Part shown: positions 42,758 through 51,075 of the stretch, in pieces
Position numbering within the stretch: position 1 is the stretch's first letter
How the letters are laid out: the number at the start of each line of letters is the position of its first letter
Assembly (NCBI GenBank): GCA_019115845.1
Contig: DXCU01000023.1
Span: 1-52,908, forward strand
Reading direction: 5' to 3'
DNA length: 52,908 nucleotides
Source of the DNA: Candidatus Rubneribacter avistercoris
GTDB taxonomy: Bacteria; Actinomycetota; Coriobacteriia; Coriobacteriales; Eggerthellaceae
Notes under the pieces: model-generated
The model's input: the letters and a program-made list of their open reading frames with translations, nothing else
Told to the model about the DNA's origin: nothing
The model's database searches: none
Program-made: the position numbers and the translations under genes

Positions 42758-43639
42758 ATGACGAAGACGAGCGCGCCCCTCCTCTCCATCGAAAGCCTCT
42801 CGGCCTCTGCGGAGGGCTCCCCCATCCTGCACGGCGTCGACCTGGCCGTCGGCGCGGGCCAGACCCATGTGATCATGGGCCCCAACGGCGCGGGCAAATC
42901 CACGCTCGGCCACGTGATCATGGGCGACCCCGCCTACAGCCTTGACGGCGGCCGCATCCTCTTCGACGGTCAAAGCCTCGCCGGCCTCTCCCCCGACAAG
43001 CGCTCGCGCGCGGGCCTTTTCCTGAGTTTCCAGGCGCCTGCGGAGATTCCCGGCGTACCGGTGTCAAGCTTCCTGCGCGCTGCGGCGGCGGGGCGCGACG
43101 GCTTGGACCTCAAGGGCAAGCAGTTCCGCAAGCGCGTGCGCGCGCTGGCCGAGGAGCTGGACATGGACCCGTCCTACCTGGACCGCGAGCTGGGCGTGGG
43201 ATTCTCCGGCGGCGAGAAGAAGAAGCTGGAGATGCTGCAGCTGCTGTTGCTGCAGCCGAAGCTGGCCATCCTCGACGAGACGGACTCGGGACTTGACGTG
43301 GACGCGCTCGGCGTGATGTCGCGCGGCATCGACGCCTATCGCCGCACCTCGGACGGCGCGCTCGTCGTCATCACGCACAACACCCGCATCTTAGAGCGTC
43401 TCGACGTCGACCGCGTGCACGTGATGGTGCTCGGGCGCATCGTGGCCGAGGGCGACGCGTCGCTTGTCGCCGAAATAGACGCGCACGGCTTCGAGCGGTT
43501 CGAGCGCACGCCCGAGGACGCGACCCGGGACGGAGGCGCGGCCCCGGACGCGCGCGGCGACGGCGCCGAAGCCGCCCGCCAAGCCGACCCGTCGCCGGCG
43601 AGCGCGGACCGCGCCGCCCAAACCGTCGCAACCCTCTAA
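42758..43639 (+). CDS. sufC: Fe-S cluster assembly ATPase SufC
   Basis: 293 residues. ABC ATPase of the SufBCD scaffold: Walker A GPNGAGKST (about residues 46-54), Q-loop FQAPAEIPGV, signature GFSGGEKKKLEM, Walker B LAILDETDSGLDVDAL and switch His in VITHNTR. The last about 45 residues are an Ala/Asp/Arg-rich low-complexity tail not needed by the family. First gene of the five-gene operon and 14 bp after the operator dyad. Confidence 0.95.
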   Translation: MTKTSAPLLSIESLSASAEGSPILHGVDLAVGAGQTHVIMGPNGAGKSTLGHVIMGDPAYSLDGGRILFDGQSLAGLSPDKRSRAGLFLSFQAPAEIPGVPVSSFLRAAAAGRDGLDLKGKQFRKRVRALAEELDMDPSYLDRELGVGFSGGEKKKLEMLQLLLLQPKLAILDETDSGLDVDALGVMSRGIDAYRRTSDGALVVITHNTRILERLDVDRVHVMVLGRIVAEGDASLVAEIDAHGFERFERTPEDATRDGGAAPDARGDGAEAARQADPSPASADRAAQTVATL

Positions 43640-43650
43640 AGGAGGCCGCC

Positions 43651-45063
43651 GTGACCAAGGAACGCACCTACGTGGAGGACGTCGACCGCACCCTCTACGA
43701 CATCGCGGACGTCGGAACGGACGCCGAGCGCCTGGCCGCGGGCCTCACGCCCGACATCGTCCGCGAGATCTCGGCCAAGAAGGACGAGCCTGCCTGGATG
43801 CTCGACTTCCGCCTGAAGTCCCTTGAAACCTACCATCGTCTCGCCACTCCCGACTGGGGTCCGGCGCTCGACGGCCTGGACATGGACCACATCGTGACGT
43901 ACGTGAAGCCGAACACCGACCAGCAAAGCGATTGGGAGAGCCTGCCCGACGACGCGAAGAACACGTTCGACCGGCTCGGCATCCCCGAGGCCGAGCGCGC
44001 CTACCTGGCCGGCGTCGGCGCGCAGTACGACTCGGAGCTTGTGTACCACAACATGCAGAAAACGGCCTCCGACATGGGCATCGTGTATTCGGGCATCGAA
44101 GAGGCCCTGCGCGAGCCCAAGTGGGAGGCGCTCATCCGCGAAAGGTTCATGACGCTCATCCCGCCCACCGACCATAAGTTCGCCGCGCTGCACGGCGCGG
44201 TGTGGAGCGGCGGCTCGTTCGTGTACGTGCCGAAGGGCGTCAAGCTCGACTTCCCGCTGCAAAGCTACTTCCGCCTCAACGCGAAGGGCGCGGGGCAGTT
44301 CGAGCACACGCTCATCATCGTGGAGGACGACGCGAGCCTGCACTTCATCGAGGGCTGCTCGGCGCCAAAGTACAACGTGGCGAACCTGCACGCCGGCGCG
44401 GTGGAGCTGTTCGTGGGCAAGCGCGCGTCGCTGCGGTACTCGACGATCGAGAACTGGTCGAAGAACATGTACAACCTCAACACGAAGCGCGCCGTCGTGC
44501 AGGAAGGCGGCGCCGTCGAGTGGATCAGCGGGTCGTTCGGCAGCCACGTGGGCTACCTCTACCCCATGTCCATCCTGGCGGGCCGGGGGGCCACGTCCAG
44601 CTTCACAGGCATCACGTTCGCCGGCGCGGGGCAGAACCTCGACACCGGCTGCAAGATGGTGCTGGCCGCGCCCGACACGTCGGCCACCGTGGAGACAAAG
44701 TCCATCTCGAAAGGCGGCGGCGCGTCCACGTTCCGCTCGTCCATCGTGGCCACCGAGCGCGCGACCGGTTCGGCTGCAAGCGTGTCGTGCCAGTCGCTCA
44801 TGCTCGACGATATGAGCCGTTCGGACACCATCCCCGCCATGGACATCCGCTGCAAGCACGTGGACATCGGCCACGAGGCCACCATCGGCCGCATCGGCGA
44901 CGATAAGGTGTTCTACCTCATGAGCCGCGGCGTGTCGGAAGAGGAGGCGCGCACGATGATTGTGAACGGGTTTGCCGACCCCGTGTCCAAAGAGCTGCCG
45001 CTCGAGTACGCCGTGGAAATGAACAACCTGATCAAACTTGAAATGGAAGGGGCCATCGGATAA
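43651..45063 (+). CDS. sufB: Fe-S cluster assembly scaffold SufB
   Basis: 470 residues, full length. Family segments: WMLDFRLKSLETYHRLATPDW, the beta-helix core (GGSFVYVPKGVKLDFPLQSYF, SLHFIEGCSAPKY) and the C-terminal GHEATIGRIGDDKVFYLMSRG. The GTG start at 43651 follows AGGAGG by 6 bp. It builds nascent clusters with SufC and SufD from sulfur delivered by SufS-SufU. The stop overlaps the sufD start (TAATG). Confidence 0.96.
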   Translation: MTKERTYVEDVDRTLYDIADVGTDAERLAAGLTPDIVREISAKKDEPAWMLDFRLKSLETYHRLATPDWGPALDGLDMDHIVTYVKPNTDQQSDWESLPDDAKNTFDRLGIPEAERAYLAGVGAQYDSELVYHNMQKTASDMGIVYSGIEEALREPKWEALIRERFMTLIPPTDHKFAALHGAVWSGGSFVYVPKGVKLDFPLQSYFRLNAKGAGQFEHTLIIVEDDASLHFIEGCSAPKYNVANLHAGAVELFVGKRASLRYSTIENWSKNMYNLNTKRAVVQEGGAVEWISGSFGSHVGYLYPMSILAGRGATSSFTGITFAGAGQNLDTGCKMVLAAPDTSATVETKSISKGGGASTFRSSIVATERATGSAASVSCQSLMLDDMSRSDTIPAMDIRCKHVDIGHEATIGRIGDDKVFYLMSRGVSEEEARTMIVNGFADPVSKELPLEYAVEMNNLIKLEMEGAIG

Positions 45064-46472
45064 TGGAGACCCTCACGATAGAACACGCGAACGCCCTGCC
45101 CGCCCCCACCTGGCACCGCCTGGGCATGAACGACGTGAACATTGAGCTGCCCGTGCTGAAAGCCGCGCAGAAGGTGGAAGTGCAAGCCGAGAAAGGGCTG
45201 CGGGGAGAAGCCGGGGCGTTCGAGGAAGCCGTGGCCGCAATCCCCTTCTCCCCCTTCTCCCCCTTCTCCCCCTTTATGGCCGCCACTCCCTTTATGGCCG
45301 CTGGCGAAGCCGGGGATCAACCTGCCGCGCGCGCGGTCGATTCGGAGGTCTCCCTTGGTGAACCCGCGAGCCTCCCGACATCGGCTGCGCACCAGGTTGA
45401 CGACCAGGAAAGCCCCACTGCAGCCAAAGATGGCGGGGTTGCTAAAGATGGCGGGGCTGCCATAGGGGAAGGGGCCGCCATCGACGAGCCGGCTCTCTCC
45501 GCCTTCCAAATGGAGGCTCTTGAAGCCCGGTACCTCTCGCCTGCCGACGTCTTCTCCACCGGGATGGGACCCGAGGCTTCCGAGTACCTCGAATTCGTGG
45601 CGGGCGAACCCATCGTGTTCGCCACCCGTCCGGGCGAGCGCACCTGCGCGACGGTGCGCATCAAGGGCACAGACGGCGCGGCCAACGCGGCGGCCATCGA
45701 CGTCGTGGCCGCTCCCAGGTCGTTTCTCTCCCTCGCCATCGCGCTCGACTCGCCCGAGCCGGGCACGGGCGTCGTGGGCACGCGGCTGCGCGTGTTCGCC
45801 GGCGCCGACGCGCGCGTGGACATCGCGAGCACGCAGACGCTCGACGACAGCTGGATCGCGCTCGACGACGCGGGCATCCTAGCTGACGAGCGCGCCTGCG
45901 TGCGGGTGCGCCAAACGGTGCTCGGCGCAGGCCGCGCCTACACGGGCCTTGCGGCCGACCTGCGCGGCAACGACGCGCGCCTCGACGTCGACACGCGCTA
46001 CCTGGGGCACGCGCGCGAGACGCGCGACTTCAACTACGTGGTCCATCAGCGCGGACGGCGCACCGTGTGCAACCTTGACGCGAACGGCGTGCTGGCCGGC
46101 GAATCCTCCAAAACGCTGCGCGGCACCATCGAGCTTGCGCACGGCTGCAAGGGTTCCACGGGCTCCGAGCAGGAAACGGTGCTGTTGGCCGACGAGCGCG
46201 TGGCGAACCGCACCGTGCCCGTCATCCTCTGCGACGAGGACGACGTGGCCGGCAACCACGGTGCCACCATCGGGCACGTGGCGCCGAAGCAGCTGTTCTA
46301 CCTGGCCAGTCGCGGTATCTCGCCCGATGACGCCGAGCGCCTGTTCACCGCCGCCGCCTTCGAGGAGGCGGCCCTCGCCGCGCCCGACCCGCGCACCCGC
46401 GCCGCCATCGGCCGCCTTGCCGCGCAACGCGGCGTGCGCATCGAAAACGAAGACGAGGAGGCCGTCGCATGA
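45063..46472 (+). CDS. sufD: Fe-S cluster assembly protein SufD with a low-complexity insertion
   Basis: 469 residues, pairing with SufB and SufC. The C-terminal beta-helix and end motif (AGNHGATIGHVAPKQLFYLASRG) identify SufD. Between the usual N-terminal helix (TWHRLGMNDV) and the core there are about 95 residues (roughly 58-152) of repeats and low complexity: PFSPFSPFSPF, two FMAA units, and KDGG repeats. This stretch is encoded by short tandem DNA repeats and is probably disordered. It may vary between strains. Translation is coupled to sufB and sufS. Confidence 0.9.
   Translation: METLTIEHANALPAPTWHRLGMNDVNIELPVLKAAQKVEVQAEKGLRGEAGAFEEAVAAIPFSPFSPFSPFMAATPFMAAGEAGDQPAARAVDSEVSLGEPASLPTSAAHQVDDQESPTAAKDGGVAKDGGAAIGEGAAIDEPALSAFQMEALEARYLSPADVFSTGMGPEASEYLEFVAGEPIVFATRPGERTCATVRIKGTDGAANAAAIDVVAAPRSFLSLAIALDSPEPGTGVVGTRLRVFAGADARVDIASTQTLDDSWIALDDAGILADERACVRVRQTVLGAGRAYTGLAADLRGNDARLDVDTRYLGHARETRDFNYVVHQRGRRTVCNLDANGVLAGESSKTLRGTIELAHGCKGSTGSEQETVLLADERVANRTVPVILCDEDDVAGNHGATIGHVAPKQLFYLASRGISPDDAERLFTAAAFEEAALAAPDPRTRAAIGRLAAQRGVRIENEDEEAVA
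45242..45275. repeat. 9-bp tandem repeat inside sufD
   Basis: Three perfect copies of CCCCTTCTC (45242-45268) followed by a partial unit, encoding Phe-Ser-Pro repeats. A CTTTATGGCCGC unit is then repeated nearby (45272, 45290). Changes of copy number would keep the frame. Confidence 0.85.
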
Positions 46473-47704
46473 GCCGCAATCGCATCGACATCGCCACAAA
46501 CCCCTACCGCGCCGACTTCCCCCTGCTCGCCGCGAACCCCGATCTCGCCTTCCTCGACAGCGCGGCCACCGCTCAGCGCCCCGCCGCGGTCCTCGACGCG
46601 CAACGCGCGTTCTACGAGAACATGAACGCGAACGCCCTGCGCGGCCTGTACCGCCTGTCGGTCGAGGCCACCGAGGCCATCGAGCAGGCGCGCGCCCATA
46701 TCGCGCGCTTCATCGGCACGGCGGATGCACGCGAGATCGTGTTCACCCGCAACGCGAGCGAGGCGCTCAACCTGGTGGCGCGCGCCTTCGCCCCCACTGT
46801 GCTCAAACCGGGCGACGAGGTGTGCATCACCATCATGGAGCACCACAGCAACCTCATCCCCTGGCAGCAAACGTGCTGCGCGGCAGGCGCGCATCTTGTG
46901 TACCTGCACCCCGACGAAAACGGCGTGATCGCGCCCGAGGAGCTTGATGCAAAAATTGGCCCGCGCACGAAGATCGTCGCGGCGGCCCAGGTGTCCAACG
47001 TGCTTGGCATCGAACTGCCGATAGCCGCCATGGCAAAGCGCGTGCACGCCCACGGCGGCTACCTCGTGGTGGACGGCGCGCAATCGGTGCCGCATATGCC
47101 GGTTGACGTGCGGAGCCTTGATGCGGATTTCTTCGCGTTCTCGGCGCATAAAGCACTCGGCCCCTTCGGCATCGGCGTGCTGTGGGGCAAGCTTTCCCTG
47201 CTCGAGGCCACGCCACCCTTCCTCACGGGCGGCGAGATGATTTCCTCGGTCACCCAAACCGACGCCGTATGGGCGCCCGTGCCCGAGAAGTTCGAGGCCG
47301 GCACGCAGGACGCCGCCGGCATCGTGGCTGCCTCGGCCGGCTTAAGCTACCTTGAGGACGTCGGCTGGGATGCGTTGCAGGCACGCGAGCGGGCGCTCGT
47401 CCGCGCCGCGATGGAGCGCCTGGCCGCGCTTGACTACCTTGACATCATCGGGCATCCCAACCCCGACAAGCACCATGGCGCCATCAGCTTCAACGTGCGC
47501 GGCATTCACCCGCACGACGTGGCGAGCATCCTCGATGAACGCAACGTGGCCATCCGCGCAGGCCACCACTGCGCGCAACCGCTGCTCGCGTGGCTTGGCG
47601 TGGAGTCGTGCTGCCGCGCCTCGTTCGCGTTCTACAACGACGAAGGCGACATCGACGCGCTCATCGCCGGTTTGGACACCGTCTGGAGGACCTTCAATGG
47701 CTAG
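46469..47704 (+). CDS. sufS: Cysteine desulfurase SufS
   Basis: PLP enzyme that takes sulfur from cysteine for cluster assembly; 411 residues. The PLP-binding Lys is in FAFSAHKALGP, preceded by VDGAQSVPHMPVD. The sulfur-accepting Cys is in IRAGHHCAQPLL, with the short loop of class II desulfurases. The N-terminal FLDSAATAQRP also matches. It overlaps sufD (ATGA) and sufU. The partner SufU follows directly, as in Gram-positive suf operons. Confidence 0.95.
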   Translation: MSRNRIDIATNPYRADFPLLAANPDLAFLDSAATAQRPAAVLDAQRAFYENMNANALRGLYRLSVEATEAIEQARAHIARFIGTADAREIVFTRNASEALNLVARAFAPTVLKPGDEVCITIMEHHSNLIPWQQTCCAAGAHLVYLHPDENGVIAPEELDAKIGPRTKIVAAAQVSNVLGIELPIAAMAKRVHAHGGYLVVDGAQSVPHMPVDVRSLDADFFAFSAHKALGPFGIGVLWGKLSLLEATPPFLTGGEMISSVTQTDAVWAPVPEKFEAGTQDAAGIVAASAGLSYLEDVGWDALQARERALVRAAMERLAALDYLDIIGHPNPDKHHGAISFNVRGIHPHDVASILDERNVAIRAGHHCAQPLLAWLGVESCCRASFAFYNDEGDIDALIAGLDTVWRTFNG

Positions 47705-48131
47705 CATCTACACCGCGGCGCTTATGGAGCACAACGCGCACCCCGACTACAAGTACGAGATGGACGAACCCACCTGCACGCTCGACGGCGTGAACCCCAG
47801 TTGCGGCGACGAGCTCACGCTCGCGCTGCGCCTTGACGGCAACCTCATAAAGGAGGCCGCGTTCACCGGCCACGGATGCGCCGTGAGCCAGGCCGCCGCC
47901 GACATGATGGCCGACCTCGTCACAGGCGAGACGGTTGACGAGGCGCGTCGCCTGACCGCCCTCTACCTTGGCATGATCAAAGGCAAGCCGCTCACCGACG
48001 CGCAGCGCGAAGACCTCGACGAAGCCGCCGAGCTTGAGTCCATCGCCCGCATGCCCGCCCGCGTCAAATGCGCCGAGCTGGCCTGGCGCACCCTGGAAGC
48101 GCTCCTTGACCAGCAGATCGCTCAAACGTAG
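47697..48131 (+). CDS. sufU: Sulfur-transfer protein SufU
   Basis: A 144-residue zinc protein that accepts persulfide from SufS. The conserved zinc ligands appear in NPSCGD (Cys36, Asp38), FTGHGCAVSQA and RVKCAELAWRTLE. The SufU-type insertion between them (GETVDEARRLTALYLGMIKG) is present, separating it from IscU. The ATG lies inside the last codons of sufS. Last gene of the operon; no clear terminator follows. Confidence 0.93.
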   Translation: MASIYTAALMEHNAHPDYKYEMDEPTCTLDGVNPSCGDELTLALRLDGNLIKEAAFTGHGCAVSQAAADMMADLVTGETVDEARRLTALYLGMIKGKPLTDAQREDLDEAAELESIARMPARVKCAELAWRTLEALLDQQIAQT

Positions 48132-48195
48132 CGCTGCCCCATCTCGCCACACCCAAACCCAAGCCAGATTGCAATTCGCTTCAGACCCTTGATTA

Positions 48196-48273
48196 CGAAA
48201 CAGTTTCGCTTTTCGCATCACTTTATATGATATAATGCAGAAAATTTTTCCCATTGAATGGTATAAAATTTTC
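48196..48273 (+). promoter_or_regulatory. Promoter with two dyads ahead of the ATPase-TIR gene
   Basis: An extended -10, TGATATAAT (48228-48236), stands 60 bp before the start codon. Upstream lies a perfect dyad CGAAAC-A-GTTTCG (48196-48208). Downstream is a nested dyad: GAAAATTTT (48240-48248) and AAAATTTTC (48265-48273) around CCATT-G-AATGG (48251-48261). Position over the start site suggests tight repression. Confidence 0.65.
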
Positions 48274-48295
48274 TCATAGGGAGGGATCGGGCAGG

Positions 48296-50701
48296 GTGGA
48301 GAATAGATACATCGTGAGATCGCTGGCCAAAACGATAAAATCAGCGAAAAGCAAAGTCATCGTTCTTGAAGGTGCACGAGCAGTAGGCAAAACGATGCTC
48401 ATGAATCGCGAATTCGTAAACCTCGGTTACCAATACTTCACGCTCGCCGATGGAAACACGTTTCGTCTCGCTTCTAAAGACCTCGAATCTTGGGTATCCG
48501 ACCTACCCATACCCGCCATCATCGACGAGGCGCAGAGAATCCCCGAATTGCCGCTGGCGATCAAGGAGCGCGTGGACGGCATAGAAAGCGATTCCCCAAT
48601 CTTCATACTGACCGGCTCTGCCTCTATCAACAAATACAGTCTCGGCGGGCAGAACCCCCTCACTCGCCGATCAAGGCAGCTCACTTTATATCCTTTCACT
48701 CAAAGAGAGCTCGCCGGTATCAACCGAAGCCTCATCGACGATCTCTGGAAGGGAATTCCCAACGAATCGTTCCGAGGCTCTGTTTCAAAGGACGAGCTAC
48801 GGCGAAGAATCAACATAGGAGGATTTCCTGGCTATGCAGCCACCATATTGCATATGAGCGAGAACGAGAGGAACTTGCAAATCGCCTCTGACATCGACAA
48901 TGTTTTAGGGGAATCAATCCTTCCCGATGAGTATCTCGACAAGACGATAGCGCAAACCATCCTGCAAGAACTGTTCGCGCTGCCCGGCGGAATACTGAAC
49001 GTCAGCCGTCTTGCGGCCGAATTGCATTACGACAATCGAACGATAGAGCGATATATCAGTATTTTCACAAGACGTTTTCTCATCACCGCACTTCCGAATC
49101 TTCGATTGGCGGCTCATCGGCAGACTATCGCACGCGCGAAAATCCACCCGTGCGACAGCTCGTTCACAACGAACGCACTCCATCGCGCAGGCCAAGACCC
49201 CGCGGCAAACCCCTCTTTATTTGGCGGGGTGTTCGAATCGTTCGTCGCCAATCAAATTCTTCCGGAAGCGCAATGGTCGGACAAACGAGCAGAATGCTTC
49301 TATTGGCGCGAGCCGGGAAAGAACCCTAAAGAAGTCGACCTTGTCCTCCTTTGCGATCATAAGCTCATCGGAATCGAAGTCAAGTCGGCTTCCACTATTA
49401 GGTCGGAAGATTTCAATGGGCTGAGGAAGCTATCGGAAGACGATCGGTTCGTTCGCGGATTCGTCGTATATACGGGCGATCGGTTCATCAAAGAGTCGGA
49501 CGATCTTTGGGCCATCCCTATCGCTGCATTCTGGAAAGAAGGGGCATTCACCATGGAAGAAAAACCGCACGAGCATTCCTCGACAAGCATCGATCTTATC
49601 CCTCAAGAGAAGGCCGTCATCGATGCCAGCATCTTTTTGAGCTATTGCCACGAAGATAACGAGCACTTGGATGGAGCGATCATCCGGCTCGCCCAGAGCA
49701 TCGTCGCTGAATACAGCTTTCAGTTCGGAAGCTCCCTCAGCCTTTTCACCGATGTCGACTCCATCGACTGGGGCGCCGATTGGCAGCGCACGCTCGACCA
49801 GAATATCGAAGCAACCAACTTCATCATGCCCTCAATAACACCGCGCTATCTGAAAAGCGGCCCTTGCCGAGATGAATTGACGAAGTTCTACCAGCAAACC
49901 GAAAATTCGACGAACAGCATGATCCTTTCGCTCGTTTGGCAAGACGTCGACAAAGCAGGGTTTTCCGTAGAAAACGATATTGCATACAAAATCGTAAAGA
50001 AGCACCAATACAGGAACGTCGCGGATCTTCAAGACCTGGAACCTCAAGACCGAGCGTACAAACAGCGCGTAAGAGAACTCGTGAGCGAGCTAAGGAAGGT
50101 TATCGAGAGGAACGCAAGCGAGGCCGTCGGCAGCCATCCCCTCCCAAGCAGCGTCCCAGCGAAGCCAACTGATGAAAAAGGCTTGCTAGAAAAGATGGCC
50201 GAGATCGCCGAGGAAATACCCTCCTTCGAAGAAGCGTGCAACAGCTTGCTCGAAAGCATGAATAACGTCGTGAGCACCATGAGCGAGAACCCTGCACCCG
50301 TGTTGAAACAGCCCGCCGCGTTCATAAATTGGAGTGCAGCCATTGCCCAAGATACGAGCGTCGACCTTGAAGCGATGAGAAAGAATCTTACTGGCATCAA
50401 CGACGCATGGCTCGACCTGCACAACTTTATTCGAGAAGCCATTGAAATCGCCTCTCAACTACCGAACGGGCCCAGTAAATCAGAACTCCTCACCAGTATC
50501 GAAAACACGCTAGAAGGAATAAAACGATCCTCCTCGATGCCGCCGGACGTTAAGGAATTCGAGAGCCAGTTACAGATGATCCAGACTCTCACGCCTCGCC
50601 TTCGACCGCTCGCAACAGGGTTTCGGAACGTATTCGCAACCTTCTCAAGCATAGAATCCATGACCACCGACCTGCTAGCTCAAGCAAAGCTTGCTCGATA
50701 G
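48296..50701 (+). CDS. AAA/DUF4143-type ATPase fused to a TIR domain
   Basis: 801 residues with three parts. (1) Residues 1-430: an ATPase of the AAA_14/DUF4143 type, Walker A GARAVGKT (26-33), Walker B AIIDEAQRIPEL (about 80-92), sensor IFILTGSAS, then a winged-helix region and a nuclease-like strand pair EVDLVLL and IGIEVKSAST. (2) About 440-600: a TIR domain, opening ASIFLSYCHEDN and continuing FTDVDSIDWGADW, SITPRYLKS and CRDELTKF, whose Glu matches the catalytic residue of NAD-cleaving TIRs. (3) About 620-801: a helical tail. The GTG at 48296 is chosen because GGGAGGG lies upstream and the protein then starts like DUF4143 proteins; a TTG at 48254 is possible. Base composition is lower in GC than that of its neighbours. 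Defence by NAD depletion is an inference. Confidence 0.82.
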   Translation: MENRYIVRSLAKTIKSAKSKVIVLEGARAVGKTMLMNREFVNLGYQYFTLADGNTFRLASKDLESWVSDLPIPAIIDEAQRIPELPLAIKERVDGIESDSPIFILTGSASINKYSLGGQNPLTRRSRQLTLYPFTQRELAGINRSLIDDLWKGIPNESFRGSVSKDELRRRINIGGFPGYAATILHMSENERNLQIASDIDNVLGESILPDEYLDKTIAQTILQELFALPGGILNVSRLAAELHYDNRTIERYISIFTRRFLITALPNLRLAAHRQTIARAKIHPCDSSFTTNALHRAGQDPAANPSLFGGVFESFVANQILPEAQWSDKRAECFYWREPGKNPKEVDLVLLCDHKLIGIEVKSASTIRSEDFNGLRKLSEDDRFVRGFVVYTGDRFIKESDDLWAIPIAAFWKEGAFTMEEKPHEHSSTSIDLIPQEKAVIDASIFLSYCHEDNEHLDGAIIRLAQSIVAEYSFQFGSSLSLFTDVDSIDWGADWQRTLDQNIEATNFIMPSITPRYLKSGPCRDELTKFYQQTENSTNSMILSLVWQDVDKAGFSVENDIAYKIVKKHQYRNVADLQDLEPQDRAYKQRVRELVSELRKVIERNASEAVGSHPLPSSVPAKPTDEKGLLEKMAEIAEEIPSFEEACNSLLESMNNVVSTMSENPAPVLKQPAAFINWSAAIAQDTSVDLEAMRKNLTGINDAWLDLHNFIREAIEIASQLPNGPSKSELLTSIENTLEGIKRSSSMPPDVKEFESQLQMIQTLTPRLRPLATGFRNVFATFSSIESMTTDLLAQAKLAR

Positions 50702-50882
50702 CTACGACACAGTGATGTCGAGCAAGACACCGGACATCCTGCCGCCCGAGCGCGCGGACGAAAGCCGAGCAGGCACTGCGCTGTTCACCAAGCGCCCGGC
50801 AAGCGATGCGACAAAAAGAAAGGCCGCCGCCCGCAGCGATCTGCTCCTTATCTCGGCCGAGGACTTGTTCAAGGACCTGTAG
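50700..50882 (+). pseudogene. Decayed fragment of the metalloprotease-like gene downstream
   Basis: The frame reads SYDTVMSSKTPDILPPERADES, clearly related to GYDVVMASEMLGILPPERVDES in the intact gene at 51.1 kb. Its end LLLISAEDLFKDL resembles LLPAEDLLEEV near the C-terminus of that protein. The middle, including the HExxH region, is gone. It starts at the very end of the ATPase-TIR gene without a ribosome-binding site. A 7-bp hairpin (50891-50907) follows. Most likely a remnant of a duplicated gene. Confidence 0.65.
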
Positions 50883-51009
50883 GCGAAGGCGGCGCCCATG
50901 GGGCGCCACGCATCCCGGAAGCGCTTCTCAACCAGCAGGCCGTCCGAACATAGCGCTAGCCGCACCGAACAAGCGACGCTTGAGGCGAAGGCGCGCGCAA
51001 CGCGGGGTG

Positions 51010-51040
51010 TTGACCCTCACGCAACGTGAGGGCATAAGAT
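51010..51040 (+). promoter_or_regulatory. MerR-type promoter and operator
   Basis: TTGACC (51010-51015) and TAAGAT (51035-51040) are separated by 19 bp, the overlong spacer typical of MerR-activated promoters. Between them lies the dyad CCCTCAC-GCAAC-GTGAGGG (51014-51032), matching the CCTCACGT-type operators of TipA/Mta-like MerR regulators. No merR gene is in the window. Confidence 0.85.
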
Positions 51041-51075
51041 GGGGCCTCCTGGCACGCCCCGACGAAAGGATTTCC

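Noticed and set aside
48254..48295. TTG at 48254 as start of the ATPase-TIR gene
   Set aside because: It lies in the palindrome on the start site, only about 11 nt after the likely RNA start, with no ribosome-binding sequence. The GTG at 48296 is better placed.
50806..51075. N-terminal extension of the protease-like gene to 50806
   Set aside because: It would translate the MerR-type promoter and the decayed fragment in another frame; the ATG at 51076 has its own ribosome-binding sequence.
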